Origin: Bradyrhizobium sp. CSA207
GTDB taxonomy: Bacteria; Pseudomonadota; Alphaproteobacteria; Rhizobiales; Xanthobacteraceae
Length of the DNA stretch: 64,000 nt
Assembly: GCF_029051685.1 (NCBI RefSeq)
Contig: NZ_JAACFT010000007.1
Location: 124,001 to 188,000 of the forward strand
Direction: 5' to 3'
Part shown: piece by piece, positions 25,968 through 34,507 of the stretch
How the letters are laid out: every line of letters starts with the position of its first letter
How positions within the stretch are numbered: the stretch's first letter is position 1
The notes under the pieces: generated by a model
What the model was told of the DNA's origin: nothing
Database searches by the model: none
Seen by the model: only the letters and a program-made list of their open reading frames with translations
Program-made: the position numbers and the translations under genes

Positions 25968-25993
25968 GACAGCGCCCGCTGGCGGGCGCTGTC
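25968..25993 (+). other. Intercistronic hairpin between receptor and permease genes
   Basis: Arms GACAGCGCCCGC and GCGGGCGCTGTC form a near-perfect stem of about 11 bp with a CTGG loop, 4 bases after the receptor stop. No U-tract follows, so it is more likely a 3'-end protector or processing hairpin that raises receptor mRNA relative to the permeases than a full terminator. Confidence 0.55.
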
Positions 25994-26023
25994 AACAACA
26001 AAATGGGACCGGGTGCGGGATCG

Positions 26024-26893
26024 ATGCAGGCTCTTTACGCTCAGCTACTGGTGGGATTGATCAACGGCTCGTTCTACGCGCTGCTCAGTCTCGGGCTTGC
26101 CGTGATCTTCGGCATGCTCAACATCATCAATTTCGCCCATGGCGCGCTCTACATGATGGGCGCGTTCGTCGCCTATTTCCTGCTCAACAATGATTATCTC
26201 AGCATTGGCTATTGGCCGGCGTTGATCGTCGCGCCGATTGTCGTCGGCATTTTCGGCATGATCCTGGAGCGGACCATGCTGCAATGGTTGACCGGGCTCG
26301 ATCATCTCTACGGCCTGCTGCTCACCTTCGGCATTGCGCTGATCGTGCAGGGCGTGTTCCAGAACTACTTCGGATCGTCGGGCCTGCCTTACGCCATTCC
26401 GGATCAGCTCAAGGGCGGCATGAATCTCGGCTTCATGTTCCTGCCGGTCTATCGTGGCTGGGTCGTGGTCTTCTCGCTGATTGTGTGCATCGCGACGTGG
26501 TTCCTGATCGAGAAGACGCGGCTCGGCGCTTATCTGCGCGCCGCGACCGAGAACCCGACGCTGGTGCGCGCCTTCGGCATCAACGTGCCGCGCATGATCA
26601 CGCTGACCTACGGTCTCGGCGTCGGCCTTGCCGCGCTGGCCGGCGTGCTCTCGGCGCCGATCAATCAGGTGCGGCCGCTGATGGGCGCCGATCTCATCAT
26701 CGTCGTGTTCGCGGTGGTCGTGATCGGCGGCATGGGCTCGATCATGGGGTCGATCATCACCGGATTTGCGCTCGGCGTGATCGAGGGCCTGACCAAGTAT
26801 TTTTACCCCGAGGCCTCCAACACGGTCGTGTTCGTGCTGATGGTGCTGGTGCTGCTGGTGAAGCCAACGGGATTGACGGGAAGGGCGGCCTGA
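26024..26893 (+). CDS. Liv-type ABC transporter permease (LivH-like)
   Basis: A 289-residue inner-membrane protein with about 8 helices. It begins MQALYAQLLVGLINGSFYAL and has the LivH core GLAVIFGMLNIINFAHGALYMMGAF, then YLRAATENPTLVRAFGIN, the cytoplasmic EAA-like loop that contacts the ATPase. An in-frame ATG at 26003 is possible but less similar to relatives. The gene ends 1 base before the next start. Confidence 0.9.
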   Translation: MQALYAQLLVGLINGSFYALLSLGLAVIFGMLNIINFAHGALYMMGAFVAYFLLNNDYLSIGYWPALIVAPIVVGIFGMILERTMLQWLTGLDHLYGLLLTFGIALIVQGVFQNYFGSSGLPYAIPDQLKGGMNLGFMFLPVYRGWVVVFSLIVCIATWFLIEKTRLGAYLRAATENPTLVRAFGINVPRMITLTYGLGVGLAALAGVLSAPINQVRPLMGADLIIVVFAVVVIGGMGSIMGSIITGFALGVIEGLTKYFYPEASNTVVFVLMVLVLLVKPTGLTGRAA

Positions 26894-26894
26894 C

Positions 26895-27863
26895 ATGACA
26901 GTCTTGACGGACGATACGCTGCCGGTGACCCCGCGCGCGATGCGCGACGAGATGATCGTGTTCGTGGTGATGGCGCTGCTGCTGGCCGCGGTGCCATTCA
27001 GCGGCCTCTATCCGTTCTTCGTGATGCAGGCGCTATGCTTCGCGCTGCTCGCCTGTGCCTTCAATCTTCTGATCGGCTATGGTGGCCTTCTGTCGTTCGG
27101 TCACGCGATGTTCTTAGGCACGGCCGGCTATTGTAGCGCGCATGCGCTGAAGGTGTGGGCGCTGCCGCCGGAGCTCGGCATCCTCGTCGGCATCGCCGGC
27201 GCCTTCGTCCTCTCCATCGTGACCGGCTACATCTCGATCCGTCGCCAGGGCATCTATTTCTCGATGATCACCCTGGCGCTGTCGCAGTTGCTGTACTTCA
27301 TCTACCTCCAGGCGCCGTTCACCCATGGTGAAGACGGCATCCAGGGCATTCCCCAGGGACGCATGTTCGGCGTCTTCGATCTCACGAAGCCGACCGTCCT
27401 CTATTATGTCGTGCTGGTCGGTTTCCTCGCCGGCTTCCTGCTGATCTACCGCATCATCAACTCGCCGTTCGGTGAGGTTCTGAAGTCGATCCGCGAGAAC
27501 GAGCCGCGTGCGATCTCGCTGGGTTACCGGACCGACCAGTACAAGTTCCTGGCCTTCGTCCTGTCGGGCACGCTGGCCGGCTTTGCCGGTGCGCTGAAAG
27601 TCTTCGTGGCGCAGAACGCCTCGCTCACCGACGTGCACTGGTCAATGTCGGGCGAAGTGGTGCTGATGACGCTGGTCGGCGGTCTCGGCACCATCTTCGG
27701 ACCCGTGGTCGGCGCCTTCGCCATCATCGCCATGCAGCAATATCTGGCGGGCTTCGGCCAGTGGGTGACGGTGATCCAGGGCTCGATCTTCGTGATCTGC
27801 GTGCTCACCTTCCGCCGCGGCGTGGTCGGTGAGATCGCGCATTACTTCCGGCGTTCGCTCTAA
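26895..27863 (+). CDS. Liv-type ABC transporter permease (LivM-like)
   Basis: A 322-residue permease that pairs with the LivH-like subunit. About ten helices are visible. The LivM core FNLLIGYGGLLSFGHAMFLG and the loop FGEVLKSIRENEPRAISLGY, which meets the ATPase, are present. It closes the five-gene transporter operon. Confidence 0.9.
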   Translation: MTVLTDDTLPVTPRAMRDEMIVFVVMALLLAAVPFSGLYPFFVMQALCFALLACAFNLLIGYGGLLSFGHAMFLGTAGYCSAHALKVWALPPELGILVGIAGAFVLSIVTGYISIRRQGIYFSMITLALSQLLYFIYLQAPFTHGEDGIQGIPQGRMFGVFDLTKPTVLYYVVLVGFLAGFLLIYRIINSPFGEVLKSIRENEPRAISLGYRTDQYKFLAFVLSGTLAGFAGALKVFVAQNASLTDVHWSMSGEVVLMTLVGGLGTIFGPVVGAFAIIAMQQYLAGFGQWVTVIQGSIFVICVLTFRRGVVGEIAHYFRRSL

Positions 27864-27960
27864 GTCACTGATATGGTGCTGGTTTTGTCGGCGTGTGAAA
27901 GCGGTGGATGATCCGGCGCTGCGGGCGTGAGATGGCACGCGCGCGGAACGAAAATGGTTT

Positions 27961-27978
27961 ATGACAGTTTCGTGACGG
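27961..27978. promoter_or_regulatory. PHO-box-like PhoB binding site
   Basis: Read on the minus strand, CCGTCAC-GAAA-CTGTCAT matches the 7-4-7 direct-repeat form of the PHO box (CTGTCAT-N4-CTGTCAC type), with one half-site perfect and the other off by one or two bases. It lies 41 bases before the DUF47 start codon, overlapping the expected promoter. Confidence 0.5.
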
Positions 27979-28019
27979 CCCGGTCGGGCCGGGCCATTTC
28001 CAACCGGTAGCCTCTCCCC

Positions 28020-28664
28020 ATGATGCGTTGGTTTCGCGCTTTCCTGCCCAAGGAAGAACGGTTCTTCGACCTCTTCGACCGCCATGCCAAGACCGTGATC
28101 CAGGGCTCCATCGCGCTCCAGGGGATGCTGAATGGGGGCGAGGAGACGCCGGTCTATTGCCAGCGCGTCAACCAGTTCGAGAACGATGCCGACAACATCA
28201 CCCGCGAGGTGCTGACGGCGGTGCGCCGCACCTTCATCACGCCGTTCGACCGCGGCGACATCAAGAACCTGATCACCTCGATGGATGACGCCATCGACCA
28301 GATGCAACAGACGGCGAAAGCCGTGATGCTGTTCGAGGTCCGCACCTTCGAGCCGCCGATGCGGGAGATCGGAGGCCTCTTGATCGAATGTGCCAACCTG
28401 GTCGGACGCGCGCTGCCGCTGATGCAGGCGATCGGTCAGAACGTCGCCATGCTGACGGCGATCACGGAAGAACTGGGCAAGCTCGAAGGCCGCGTCGACG
28501 ATCTCCACGACATCGGTCTGAAGGAGTTGTTCCTGAAGCACCGCGACGGCAGTGCAATGAATTTCATCGTCGGTGCCGAGATCTACGACCACCTCGAAAA
28601 GGTGGCCGATCGCTTCGACGACGTCGCGAACGAGATCAACAGCATCGTCATCGAGCAAGTCTAG
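28020..28664 (+). CDS. DUF47 family (PhoU-like) phosphate transport regulator
   Basis: A 214-residue, all-helical cytoplasmic protein related to PhoU. It shows KEERFFDLFDRHAKTV, the NQFENDADNITREV helix with its acidic metal-site residues, TPFDRGDIKNLITSMDDAID and the C-terminal YDHLEKVADRFDDVANEINS. DUF47 genes regularly precede Pit-type phosphate transporters, as here, and modulate their activity. In Sinorhizobium meliloti the equivalent orfA-pit operon is repressed by PhoB. Confidence 0.9.
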   Translation: MMRWFRAFLPKEERFFDLFDRHAKTVIQGSIALQGMLNGGEETPVYCQRVNQFENDADNITREVLTAVRRTFITPFDRGDIKNLITSMDDAIDQMQQTAKAVMLFEVRTFEPPMREIGGLLIECANLVGRALPLMQAIGQNVAMLTAITEELGKLEGRVDDLHDIGLKELFLKHRDGSAMNFIVGAEIYDHLEKVADRFDDVANEINSIVIEQV

Positions 28665-28739
28665 AGCATGATCCGGAAAAGTGTGCAGCGGTTTTCCTTC
28701 GCGTCAAACGCAGCAGGCGCTTGCGCGGAGATCATGCTC
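28665..28739. repeat. Palindromic repeat (GAGCATGATCCGGAAAAGTG family)
   Basis: Perfect 9-bp outer arms GAGCATGAT (28665-28673) and ATCATGCTC (28731-28739) with inner CCGGAAAA/TTTTCC pairing. Related copies lie at 62205-62268 and 63257-63301. It sits inside the DUF47-pit operon and could fold in the transcript. Confidence 0.8.
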
Positions 28740-28762
28740 AAACTTTAAGGCAGGGGCGCGCC

Positions 28763-29770
28763 GTGGATGCTGCGTTGGGTCTACCCGTCCTGGTCGGACT
28801 GATCGCCGTCGCGCTGCTGTTCGACTTCCTGAACGGCCTGCATGATGCCGCCAACTCGATCGCGACCATCGTCTCGACCCGCGTGCTGCGGCCGCAATTT
28901 GCGGTGTTCTGGGCCGCGTTCTTCAATTTCGTCGCCTTCATGGTGTTCGGGCTGCATGTCGCCCAGACCATCGGCACCGGCATTATCGATCCCGCGATCG
29001 TCGATGCGCAGGTGATCTTCGCAGCTCTCGTCGGCGCCATCGTCTGGAATGTGGTCACCTGGGCCCTCGGCATCCCGTCATCGTCGTCCCATGCCCTGAT
29101 CGGCGGGCTCGTCGGCGGCGGCATGGCCAAGGCCGGGATTTCGGCGGCGGTGTGGAGTGGATTAAGCAAGACCGTGCTGGCCATCGTGCTGTCGCCGCTG
29201 GTCGGCTTCCTGCTTGCGATGATCCTGGTTGCGATCGTGTCCTGGGCCTCGGTGCGATCGACGCCGTTTGCGGTCGACCGCGCCTTCCGCATCCTGCAAT
29301 TCGCCTCCGCCTCGCTTTATTCGCTCGGCCACGGCGGTAACGACGCGCAAAAGACCATGGGCATCATCGCGGTGCTGCTTTATTCGCAGGGCCATCTCGG
29401 CAGCGAGTTCTTCGTACCGTTCTGGGTGGTGCTGTCCTGCCAGGCGGCGATGGCGATGGGCACGCTGATGGGGGGCTGGCGCATCGTCCGCACCATGGGG
29501 TTGCGCATCACGAAACTGACGCCGATGCAGGGGTTTTGCGCCGAGACCGGCGGCGCGGCGACCCTGTTCATGGCGACCTATCTCGGGGTGCCCGTCTCGA
29601 CCACCCATACCATCACCGGCGCCATCGTCGGCGTCGGCGCTGCCCGCCGCGTCTCGGCGGTGCGCTGGAACGTCGCAAGCTCGATCGTCTATGCCTGGGT
29701 CATCACGATCCCGGCCTCCGCCATCGTCGCGGCGTTGACCTGGTGGGCGGTCAGGATTTTCGTCAAGTAA
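28763..29770 (+). CDS. pit: Inorganic phosphate transporter, PiT family
   Basis: A 335-residue membrane transporter of low-affinity phosphate with metal or H+. The two PiT signature halves are visible: [18 protein letters not shown] (about residues 24-41) and [15 protein letters not shown] in the second repeat, plus [14 protein letters not shown]. The start is a GTG at 28763 behind GGCAGGGG. Its last 8 bases overlap the end of the convergent SMR gene. Confidence 0.92.
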   Translation: MDAALGLPVLVGLIAVALLFDFLNGLHDAANSIATIVSTRVLRPQFAVFWAAFFNFVAFMVFGLHVAQTIGTGIIDPAIVDAQVIFAALVGAIVWNVVTWALGIPSSSSHALIGGLVGGGMAKAGISAAVWSGLSKTVLAIVLSPLVGFLLAMILVAIVSWASVRSTPFAVDRAFRILQFASASLYSLGHGGNDAQKTMGIIAVLLYSQGHLGSEFFVPFWVVLSCQAAMAMGTLMGGWRIVRTMGLRITKLTPMQGFCAETGGAATLFMATYLGVPVSTTHTITGAIVGVGAARRVSAVRWNVASSIVYAWVITIPASAIVAALTWWAVRIFVK

Positions 29771-30071
29771 CCAGCTTCAGCCGAACAATGCCGGCGACGA
29801 TCAGTCCGATGCTGGCGAGGCGAAATGCGGTCGCTGGCTCGCCGAACAGGATGATGCCGAGCGTCGCGGTGCCGACTGCACCGATCCCGGTCCAGATCGC
29901 ATAGGCGGTTCCAATCGGAAGCGTCTTCAGCGCGAGCCCAAGCAGGATGATGCAGCCGGCCATCGCCGCAAGCGTGAGGACGGACGGAACAAGCCTGGTA
30001 AAACCCTCGGTGTATTTGAGGCCGATGGCCCAGTCCAGCAGGCCGGCGACGAACAGAATGCTCCAGGCCAT
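29763..30071 (-). CDS. SMR-family exporter, SugE/Gdx-like, with altered TM1
   Basis: A 102-residue, four-helix small multidrug resistance protein. Most of it matches E. coli SugE/Gdx closely ([37 protein letters not shown]), the subfamily that exports guanidinium. In TM1, where relatives have AGLLEVVWAVGLKY with essential Glu13, this protein reads [12 protein letters not shown]: Glu13 is Asp and two residues are missing, as an in-frame 6-base deletion would produce. Whether it still transports is doubtful. A guanidine-II-like riboswitch precedes it, supporting the Gdx assignment. The MAWSIL start lies 6-7 bases after GGAGGG. Confidence 0.85.
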   Translation of the reverse strand: MAWSILFVAGLLDWAIGLKYTEGFTRLVPSVLTLAAMAGCIILLGLALKTLPIGTAYAIWTGIGAVGTATLGIILFGEPATAFRLASIGLIVAGIVRLKLVT

Positions 30072-30143
30072 GACGACCCTCCGCTCAGGCAGGGTCGTCC
30101 CCGCGTGTGATGCACTGATGGGCGGGAAGGGCGTCCTTCCCGC
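30072..30143 (-). promoter_or_regulatory. Guanidine-II (mini-ykkC)-like riboswitch
   Basis: Two tandem hairpins lie in the leader. P1 (30122-30143) has a perfect 9-bp stem GCGGGAAGG/CCUUCCCGC with loop ACGC. P2 (30089-30104) has stem GCGGGG/CCCUGC with loop ACGA, giving the GGGGACGACCC core of known guanidine-II aptamers. A 17-base linker joins them. The P2 segment GACGACCCU is perfectly complementary to AGGGUCGUC at 30072-30080, which contains the ribosome-binding site and abuts the ATG. Without ligand that pairing should hide the site; ligand-bound P1/P2 should free it. The P1 loop differs from the ACGR consensus at its last base. Confidence 0.75.
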
Positions 30144-30227
30144 GGGCGATATGGGGCTGGCTGGAAGCCTCCGCAATCACCAAATGAGGCTTGCCCGGGC
30201 CCCTTTTCCCTGCCAAACGCTGCCGCC

Positions 30228-31847
30228 ATGTCCGACATCGCCATATCAGCCGAATCGCCGGCCCGTTCCCCGCTTGCCGCTGAAGTGTCGCGGCGGCGAA
30301 CCTTTGCGATCATCTCGCACCCCGACGCCGGCAAGACCACCCTGACCGAAAAGCTCCTGCTGTTCGGCGGCGCCATCAATCTCGCCGGCCAGGTCAAGGC
30401 CAAGGGCGAGCGGCGCAACACGCGCTCGGACTGGATGAAGATCGAGCGCGAACGCGGCATTTCGGTCGTGACCTCCGTGATGACCTTCGAGTTCGAGGGG
30501 CTGGTATTCAACCTGCTGGACACGCCGGGCCACGAGGACTTTTCGGAAGATACCTACCGCACGCTCACCGCGGTCGACTCCGCCGTGATGGTGATCGACG
30601 CCGCCAAGGGCATCGAGGCGCGCACGCGAAAGCTGTTCGAGGTCTGCCGCCTGCGCGACATCCCGATCATCACGTTCATCAACAAGATGGACCGTGACAG
30701 CCGCGACGTCTTCGAACTGCTCGACGAGATCGAGAAGACGCTGGCGCTCGACACCACGCCGATGACGTGGCCGGTCGGCCGCGGCCGCGACTTCCTCGGC
30801 ACCTACGACGTGGTCAGTGGCGGCGTGCGTCTGCTCGAAGGCGGCGGCGCCAAGACCGGCGCGGCACAGCAGATCGAGATTGCCGAACTCGGCAAGCTCA
30901 ACGCAAACCTCGACGTCTCCGCGGTGAAGGACGAGCTCGAGCTCGTCACCGAGGCCTCCAAACCGTTCGAGCTCGCCGCGTTTCGCGAGGGCCATCTGAC
31001 GCCGGTCTATTTCGGCAGTGCACTGCGCAATTTCGGGGTCGGCGACCTCCTGGAAGGACTCGGCAAGTTCGCACCGGAGCCGCGCGCGCAGGAGAGCGAC
31101 CAGCGCAGGGTCGAAGCAACCGATCCGCGCATGAGCGCCTTCGTGTTCAAGATCCAGGCCAACATGGACCCGAACCACCGCGACCGCATCGCCTTTGCCC
31201 GGTTGTGCTCGGGCAAGCTGAGCCGCGGCATGAAGGCCAAGCTGGTGCGCACCGGCAAGAGCATGCCGCTGTCGAGCCCGCAATTCTTCTTCGCTCAGGA
31301 CCGCTCGGTGGCGGACGAAGCCTTTGCCGGAGACGTCGTCGGCATTCCCAATCACGGCACGCTGCGCATCGGCGATACCCTGACCGAGGGCGAGGATTTC
31401 AACTTCGTCGGCGTACCGAGCTTCGCGCCGGAAATCGTCCGCCGCGTGCGTCTCACCGATGCGATGAAGGCGAAGAAGCTGAAGGAAGCGCTTCAGCAGA
31501 TGTCGGAAGAGGGCGTGGTGCAGGTGTTCCGCCCGCGCGACGGCGCACCGGCGCTGGTCGGCGTGGTCGGCGCGCTGCAGCTCGACGTGCTGAAGGCGCG
31601 GCTGGATGCGGAATACGCGCTCCCGGTCGAATTCGAGGTGAGCGAGTTCCAGCTTGCGCGCTGGGTCTCCTCGGACGACCGCAAGAAGCTCGACACCTTC
31701 ATCGCCGCCAACACATCGAGCATAGCCGACGACGTCGACGGCGACCCCGTCTATCTGGCCAGGAACGAATTTTATCTCGGCTATACGCGGGAGCGCGCCG
31801 AAGGCATCGCGTTCACCAATGTCAAGGACGTCAAGAAGAAGAGCTAG
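30228..31847 (+). CDS. prfC: Peptide chain release factor 3
   Basis: This 539-residue translational GTPase recycles RF1/RF2 from the ribosome after termination. The G-domain motifs are HPDAGKTTLTEK (G1), the RERGISV switch I end (G2), DTPGHEDF (G3) and NKMDR (G4). The RF3-specific RNTRSDWMKIE stretch before switch I and the C-terminal FQLARWVSSD region separate it from EF-G. Length is normal. No neighbours are functionally linked. Confidence 0.95.
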   Translation: MSDIAISAESPARSPLAAEVSRRRTFAIISHPDAGKTTLTEKLLLFGGAINLAGQVKAKGERRNTRSDWMKIERERGISVVTSVMTFEFEGLVFNLLDTPGHEDFSEDTYRTLTAVDSAVMVIDAAKGIEARTRKLFEVCRLRDIPIITFINKMDRDSRDVFELLDEIEKTLALDTTPMTWPVGRGRDFLGTYDVVSGGVRLLEGGGAKTGAAQQIEIAELGKLNANLDVSAVKDELELVTEASKPFELAAFREGHLTPVYFGSALRNFGVGDLLEGLGKFAPEPRAQESDQRRVEATDPRMSAFVFKIQANMDPNHRDRIAFARLCSGKLSRGMKAKLVRTGKSMPLSSPQFFFAQDRSVADEAFAGDVVGIPNHGTLRIGDTLTEGEDFNFVGVPSFAPEIVRRVRLTDAMKAKKLKEALQQMSEEGVVQVFRPRDGAPALVGVVGALQLDVLKARLDAEYALPVEFEVSEFQLARWVSSDDRKKLDTFIAANTSSIADDVDGDPVYLARNEFYLGYTRERAEGIAFTNVKDVKKKS

Positions 31848-31904
31848 TGTTTCCCAGATGTTGCCCGTGAAGCACGATGGCAACGTATAGCGAGGTCGGC
31901 GGTC

Positions 31905-32882
31905 ATGAGGCGGCGCGATTTCATCATGCTCGTTGCAGGCGCGGCGGCCTACCCGCTTGGCACGTCCGCGCAAGGCAATATGCGGCGAATCGGTGTGATG
32001 GCGGGAGGCAAGCCCAGTGACCCGGAAAGCCAGGCCAGCTACCAGAAACTGAGACAGCGTCTAGGTGAACTTGGTTGGGAACAGGGACGCAACATCCAGA
32101 TCGAATATCGTTGGTGGGCCGGCGATCCGGCTCTTGCGGATGCTCAGGCGGCTGAGCTGGCCGGATTGCGTCCGGACGTGCTCCTGGCAATCAGTACTCC
32201 GTCCGTGGAAGCCTTGAAGCGACACGCGCCGACGTTGCCGATTGTCTTCACGGTAGTTGCCGATCCCGTGGGTGCCGGTTTCGTTCAAAGCCTGGGCAAG
32301 CCGGGTGGAAACATTACGGGCTTCACAACTTTCGAACCTGAAATGGCTGGCAAGTGGCTGCAACTGCTCAAGCAGGCGGCACCAGAGATACGAAGGGTCG
32401 CCGCAGTCTTCAATCCGCGAACAGCTCCCATGATCTTGATGCCGTCCGTGGAAGCTGCCATTCCGGCAGTCCAGCTCCAGCTGGTTCCGGCACCGGCGGA
32501 CAACGCCACCGAGCTCGAACAGACGATTTCCCGCTTTGCAGAGCAGCCACACGGCGGCTTGCTGATCTTTCCCGACGCGTTTCCACTCGTTCACCGGCAA
32601 TTGATTCTAAACTTGGCGGCCACCCACCGTCTGCCGGCGATGTATCCGTTCCCTTTCTTCGTCACGGAAGGCGGGCTGATGTCGTACGGAATCTCGATTT
32701 CGCATCTTGTCGGTCGCTCGGCGGACTATGTTGACCGCGTCTTGAGAGGAGCGCGTCCGGCAGATTTACCAGTCCAGCAGCCGAATGAATTCCAATTCCT
32801 GCTCAATCTCAAGACAGCCAACGCGTTGGGACTGAGTGTACCGCCCACGCTGGTTGCACAAGCGGATCAAGTCGTTGAGTGA
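31905..32882 (+). CDS. ABC transporter substrate-binding protein (PF04392, TrpX-like)
   Basis: A 325-residue receptor of the ABC_sub_bind family. A twin-arginine-type start MRRRDFIMLVAGAAAYPLG gives a Tat or Sec signal. The body has RRIGVMAGG, LGWEQGRNIQIEYRWW, ADPVGAGFVQSLGKPGGNITG and the C-terminal LKTANALGLSVPPTL, all common in the large family expanded in Bradyrhizobium. No ATPase or permease is adjacent, so it is an orphan. The ligand is unknown. Confidence 0.85.
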   Translation: MRRRDFIMLVAGAAAYPLGTSAQGNMRRIGVMAGGKPSDPESQASYQKLRQRLGELGWEQGRNIQIEYRWWAGDPALADAQAAELAGLRPDVLLAISTPSVEALKRHAPTLPIVFTVVADPVGAGFVQSLGKPGGNITGFTTFEPEMAGKWLQLLKQAAPEIRRVAAVFNPRTAPMILMPSVEAAIPAVQLQLVPAPADNATELEQTISRFAEQPHGGLLIFPDAFPLVHRQLILNLAATHRLPAMYPFPFFVTEGGLMSYGISISHLVGRSADYVDRVLRGARPADLPVQQPNEFQFLLNLKTANALGLSVPPTLVAQADQVVE

Positions 32883-33026
32883 AGCAGGTTTGCTGTTCCG
32901 ACTGAGCCTGCTCCGCCTCGGAGCGGCAACTTTGCATGGGATTGTTTTCCAAATTCTGGCGGCAAGCCCGTCGTCGCATCGCGGCGAGCCTTGACCCCTT
33001 CACAACCGTCGCCACCTGTTGTGCAA

Positions 33027-33626
33027 ATGCAATACGGTCTCAGCATCATGTGGCGCGGCATCCTTGTTCTTGTCCTGTTAGGGATATCGACGGCCGCCGC
33101 CGACGCGCGGCCCCGTCAGATCAATCCGATTCCATTCTCACATGAGCCGTGTAGTGTTCTCGACAACCGCCCCTGCACGCCGTCCTATTGCAGCGTGCTC
33201 GAGGACGGCCCCTGTATTCCCGAGATCGACTATCCCTATGGCCAGAATCTCCAGCTCACCATCGAGAGCGTGCCGTCCGAGGCGGATCGCGCCAAGTATG
33301 AAAAGCCGGATCACGACCTCGACACGATCGGCGATCTCTTCGCCGAGTTGCGCACCTGCTGGTCGCCGCCATCAGACAATGCGCGGGCGGGCATGCAGAT
33401 GTCGGTGCGCTTCAGTTTCAACAAGGCGGGCGGCCTGATCGGTCCGCCGCGCCTGACCTTTGCAACCGCCGGCGTTCCGGCCGCGACCCGAACGACCTAT
33501 CTCGACGCCATCAACACATCGCTGAAAGCCTGCCTGCCACTGAAATTCACCACCGGTCTTGGCAGCGCACTGGCCGGTCGGCCGATCGCGATCCGCTATG
33601 TCGATAATAGGGAGCTCAACAAGTAG
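33027..33626 (+). CDS. Exported hypothetical protein, Cys-rich N-terminus
   Basis: A roughly 199-residue exported protein. A hydrophobic signal (WRGILVLVLLGISTAAADA) is followed by a Cys/Pro-rich linker with four cysteines (EPCSV, RPCTP, SYCSV, GPCIP), then a soluble domain with a FAELRTCWSPP segment and QMSVRFSFNKAGG, a pattern like the TonB C-terminal-like energy-transducing fold. The start (ATG 33027 or 33048) is uncertain; neither has a clear ribosome-binding site. Confidence 0.65.
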   Translation: MQYGLSIMWRGILVLVLLGISTAAADARPRQINPIPFSHEPCSVLDNRPCTPSYCSVLEDGPCIPEIDYPYGQNLQLTIESVPSEADRAKYEKPDHDLDTIGDLFAELRTCWSPPSDNARAGMQMSVRFSFNKAGGLIGPPRLTFATAGVPAATRTTYLDAINTSLKACLPLKFTTGLGSALAGRPIAIRYVDNRELNK

Positions 33627-33649
33627 TCTCCCACAAGTGGAAGTACCCC

Positions 33650-33769
33650 CTCATCCTGAGGAGCGCGCTCTTTCGCGCGCGTCTCGAAGGATGCAGGCCC
33701 CCGCTGCTGCAGCGCGGCGTCGATGTCTATGGTTCGAGACGGCGCTGACGCGCCTCCTCACCATGAGGA
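33650..33769. repeat. Long imperfect palindrome (CCTCATCCTGAGGAG family)
   Basis: Outer arms related to CCTCATCCTGAGGAGCGC pair with the GCGCCTCCTCACCATGAGG end, and inner arms CGTCTCGAA (33680-33688) and TTCGAGACG (33733-33741) pair perfectly. It lies just after the exported-protein gene, in the gap before nnrU. Confidence 0.75.
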
Positions 33770-33846
33770 GCTAAAATCCAGCATCGGTTGCGACAAGCTG
33801 CCAATCGATGATAGGCCATGTGTGGGCTGGTTAAGGGGAGGATGTC

Positions 33847-34431
33847 GTGGGTCTGCTGGTTATGATCCTGGGGCTTGCGCTGTTTTTTGCGGCGCATGTG
33901 TTCACCACCAAGCGCGAGGCGCGCGCGCAGGCAATCGCGAGACTGGGCGAGGGGACCTACAAGATCCTCTATGCGCTGGTATCGCTCGCGGGTCTCGCGC
34001 TCATCATCTGGGGCTTTGCGCATTATCGGGCGACCGGCTGGATCGACGTCTGGTACCCGCCGAAGGCAATGAAGCACGTCACGATCGCGCTGATGCTGCC
34101 CGCCGTCATCCTGGTGGTCGCCTCATATCTGCGCGGCCGCATCTATGCGACGTTGAAGCATCCAATGCTCGCCGGTATCAAGCTGTGGGCGGTGGCGCAT
34201 CTCCTGGCCAACGGCGATCTCGGCTCCATCGTCCTGTTCGGCTCGTTCCTGGGTTGGGCGGTGTATGACCGCATCTCGCTGAAATATCGCACCGACGCCG
34301 GCGCCCCGCCGATTCCGGTGGGCGGTGTCACCAATGATTTGATCGCGATTGCAGTCGGCGTCGTGGCCTATCTGGCGCTGGCTTTTGCGTTCCATCCCGT
34401 CGTGATCGGTGTTCCCGTTATAGGAGTTTAG
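33847..34431 (+). CDS. NnrU family membrane protein
   Basis: A 194-residue protein with 5-6 helices of the NnrU family, linked in some bacteria to nitrite/nitric-oxide reduction and related to the isoprenyl methyltransferase-like membrane enzymes. Characteristic segments are ILGLALFFAAHVFTT, YATLKHPMLAGIKLWAVAHL and GSFLGWAVYDRISLK. The start is a GTG at 33847 behind AAGGGGAGG. No denitrification genes are present nearby. Confidence 0.85.
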   Translation: MGLLVMILGLALFFAAHVFTTKREARAQAIARLGEGTYKILYALVSLAGLALIIWGFAHYRATGWIDVWYPPKAMKHVTIALMLPAVILVVASYLRGRIYATLKHPMLAGIKLWAVAHLLANGDLGSIVLFGSFLGWAVYDRISLKYRTDAGAPPIPVGGVTNDLIAIAVGVVAYLALAFAFHPVVIGVPVIGV

Positions 34432-34507
34432 CTCCAGCCGATCAGCGCAAGACAGGACCGCGCACCCATGCGCGGAAGGTGACAAGCAACGAGCTCATGG
34501 CATTCCA

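Noticed and set aside
32883..33026. Several short frames between the TrpX-like receptor and the exported protein
   Set aside because: They overlap each other on both strands, lack ribosome-binding sites and show no conserved pattern.
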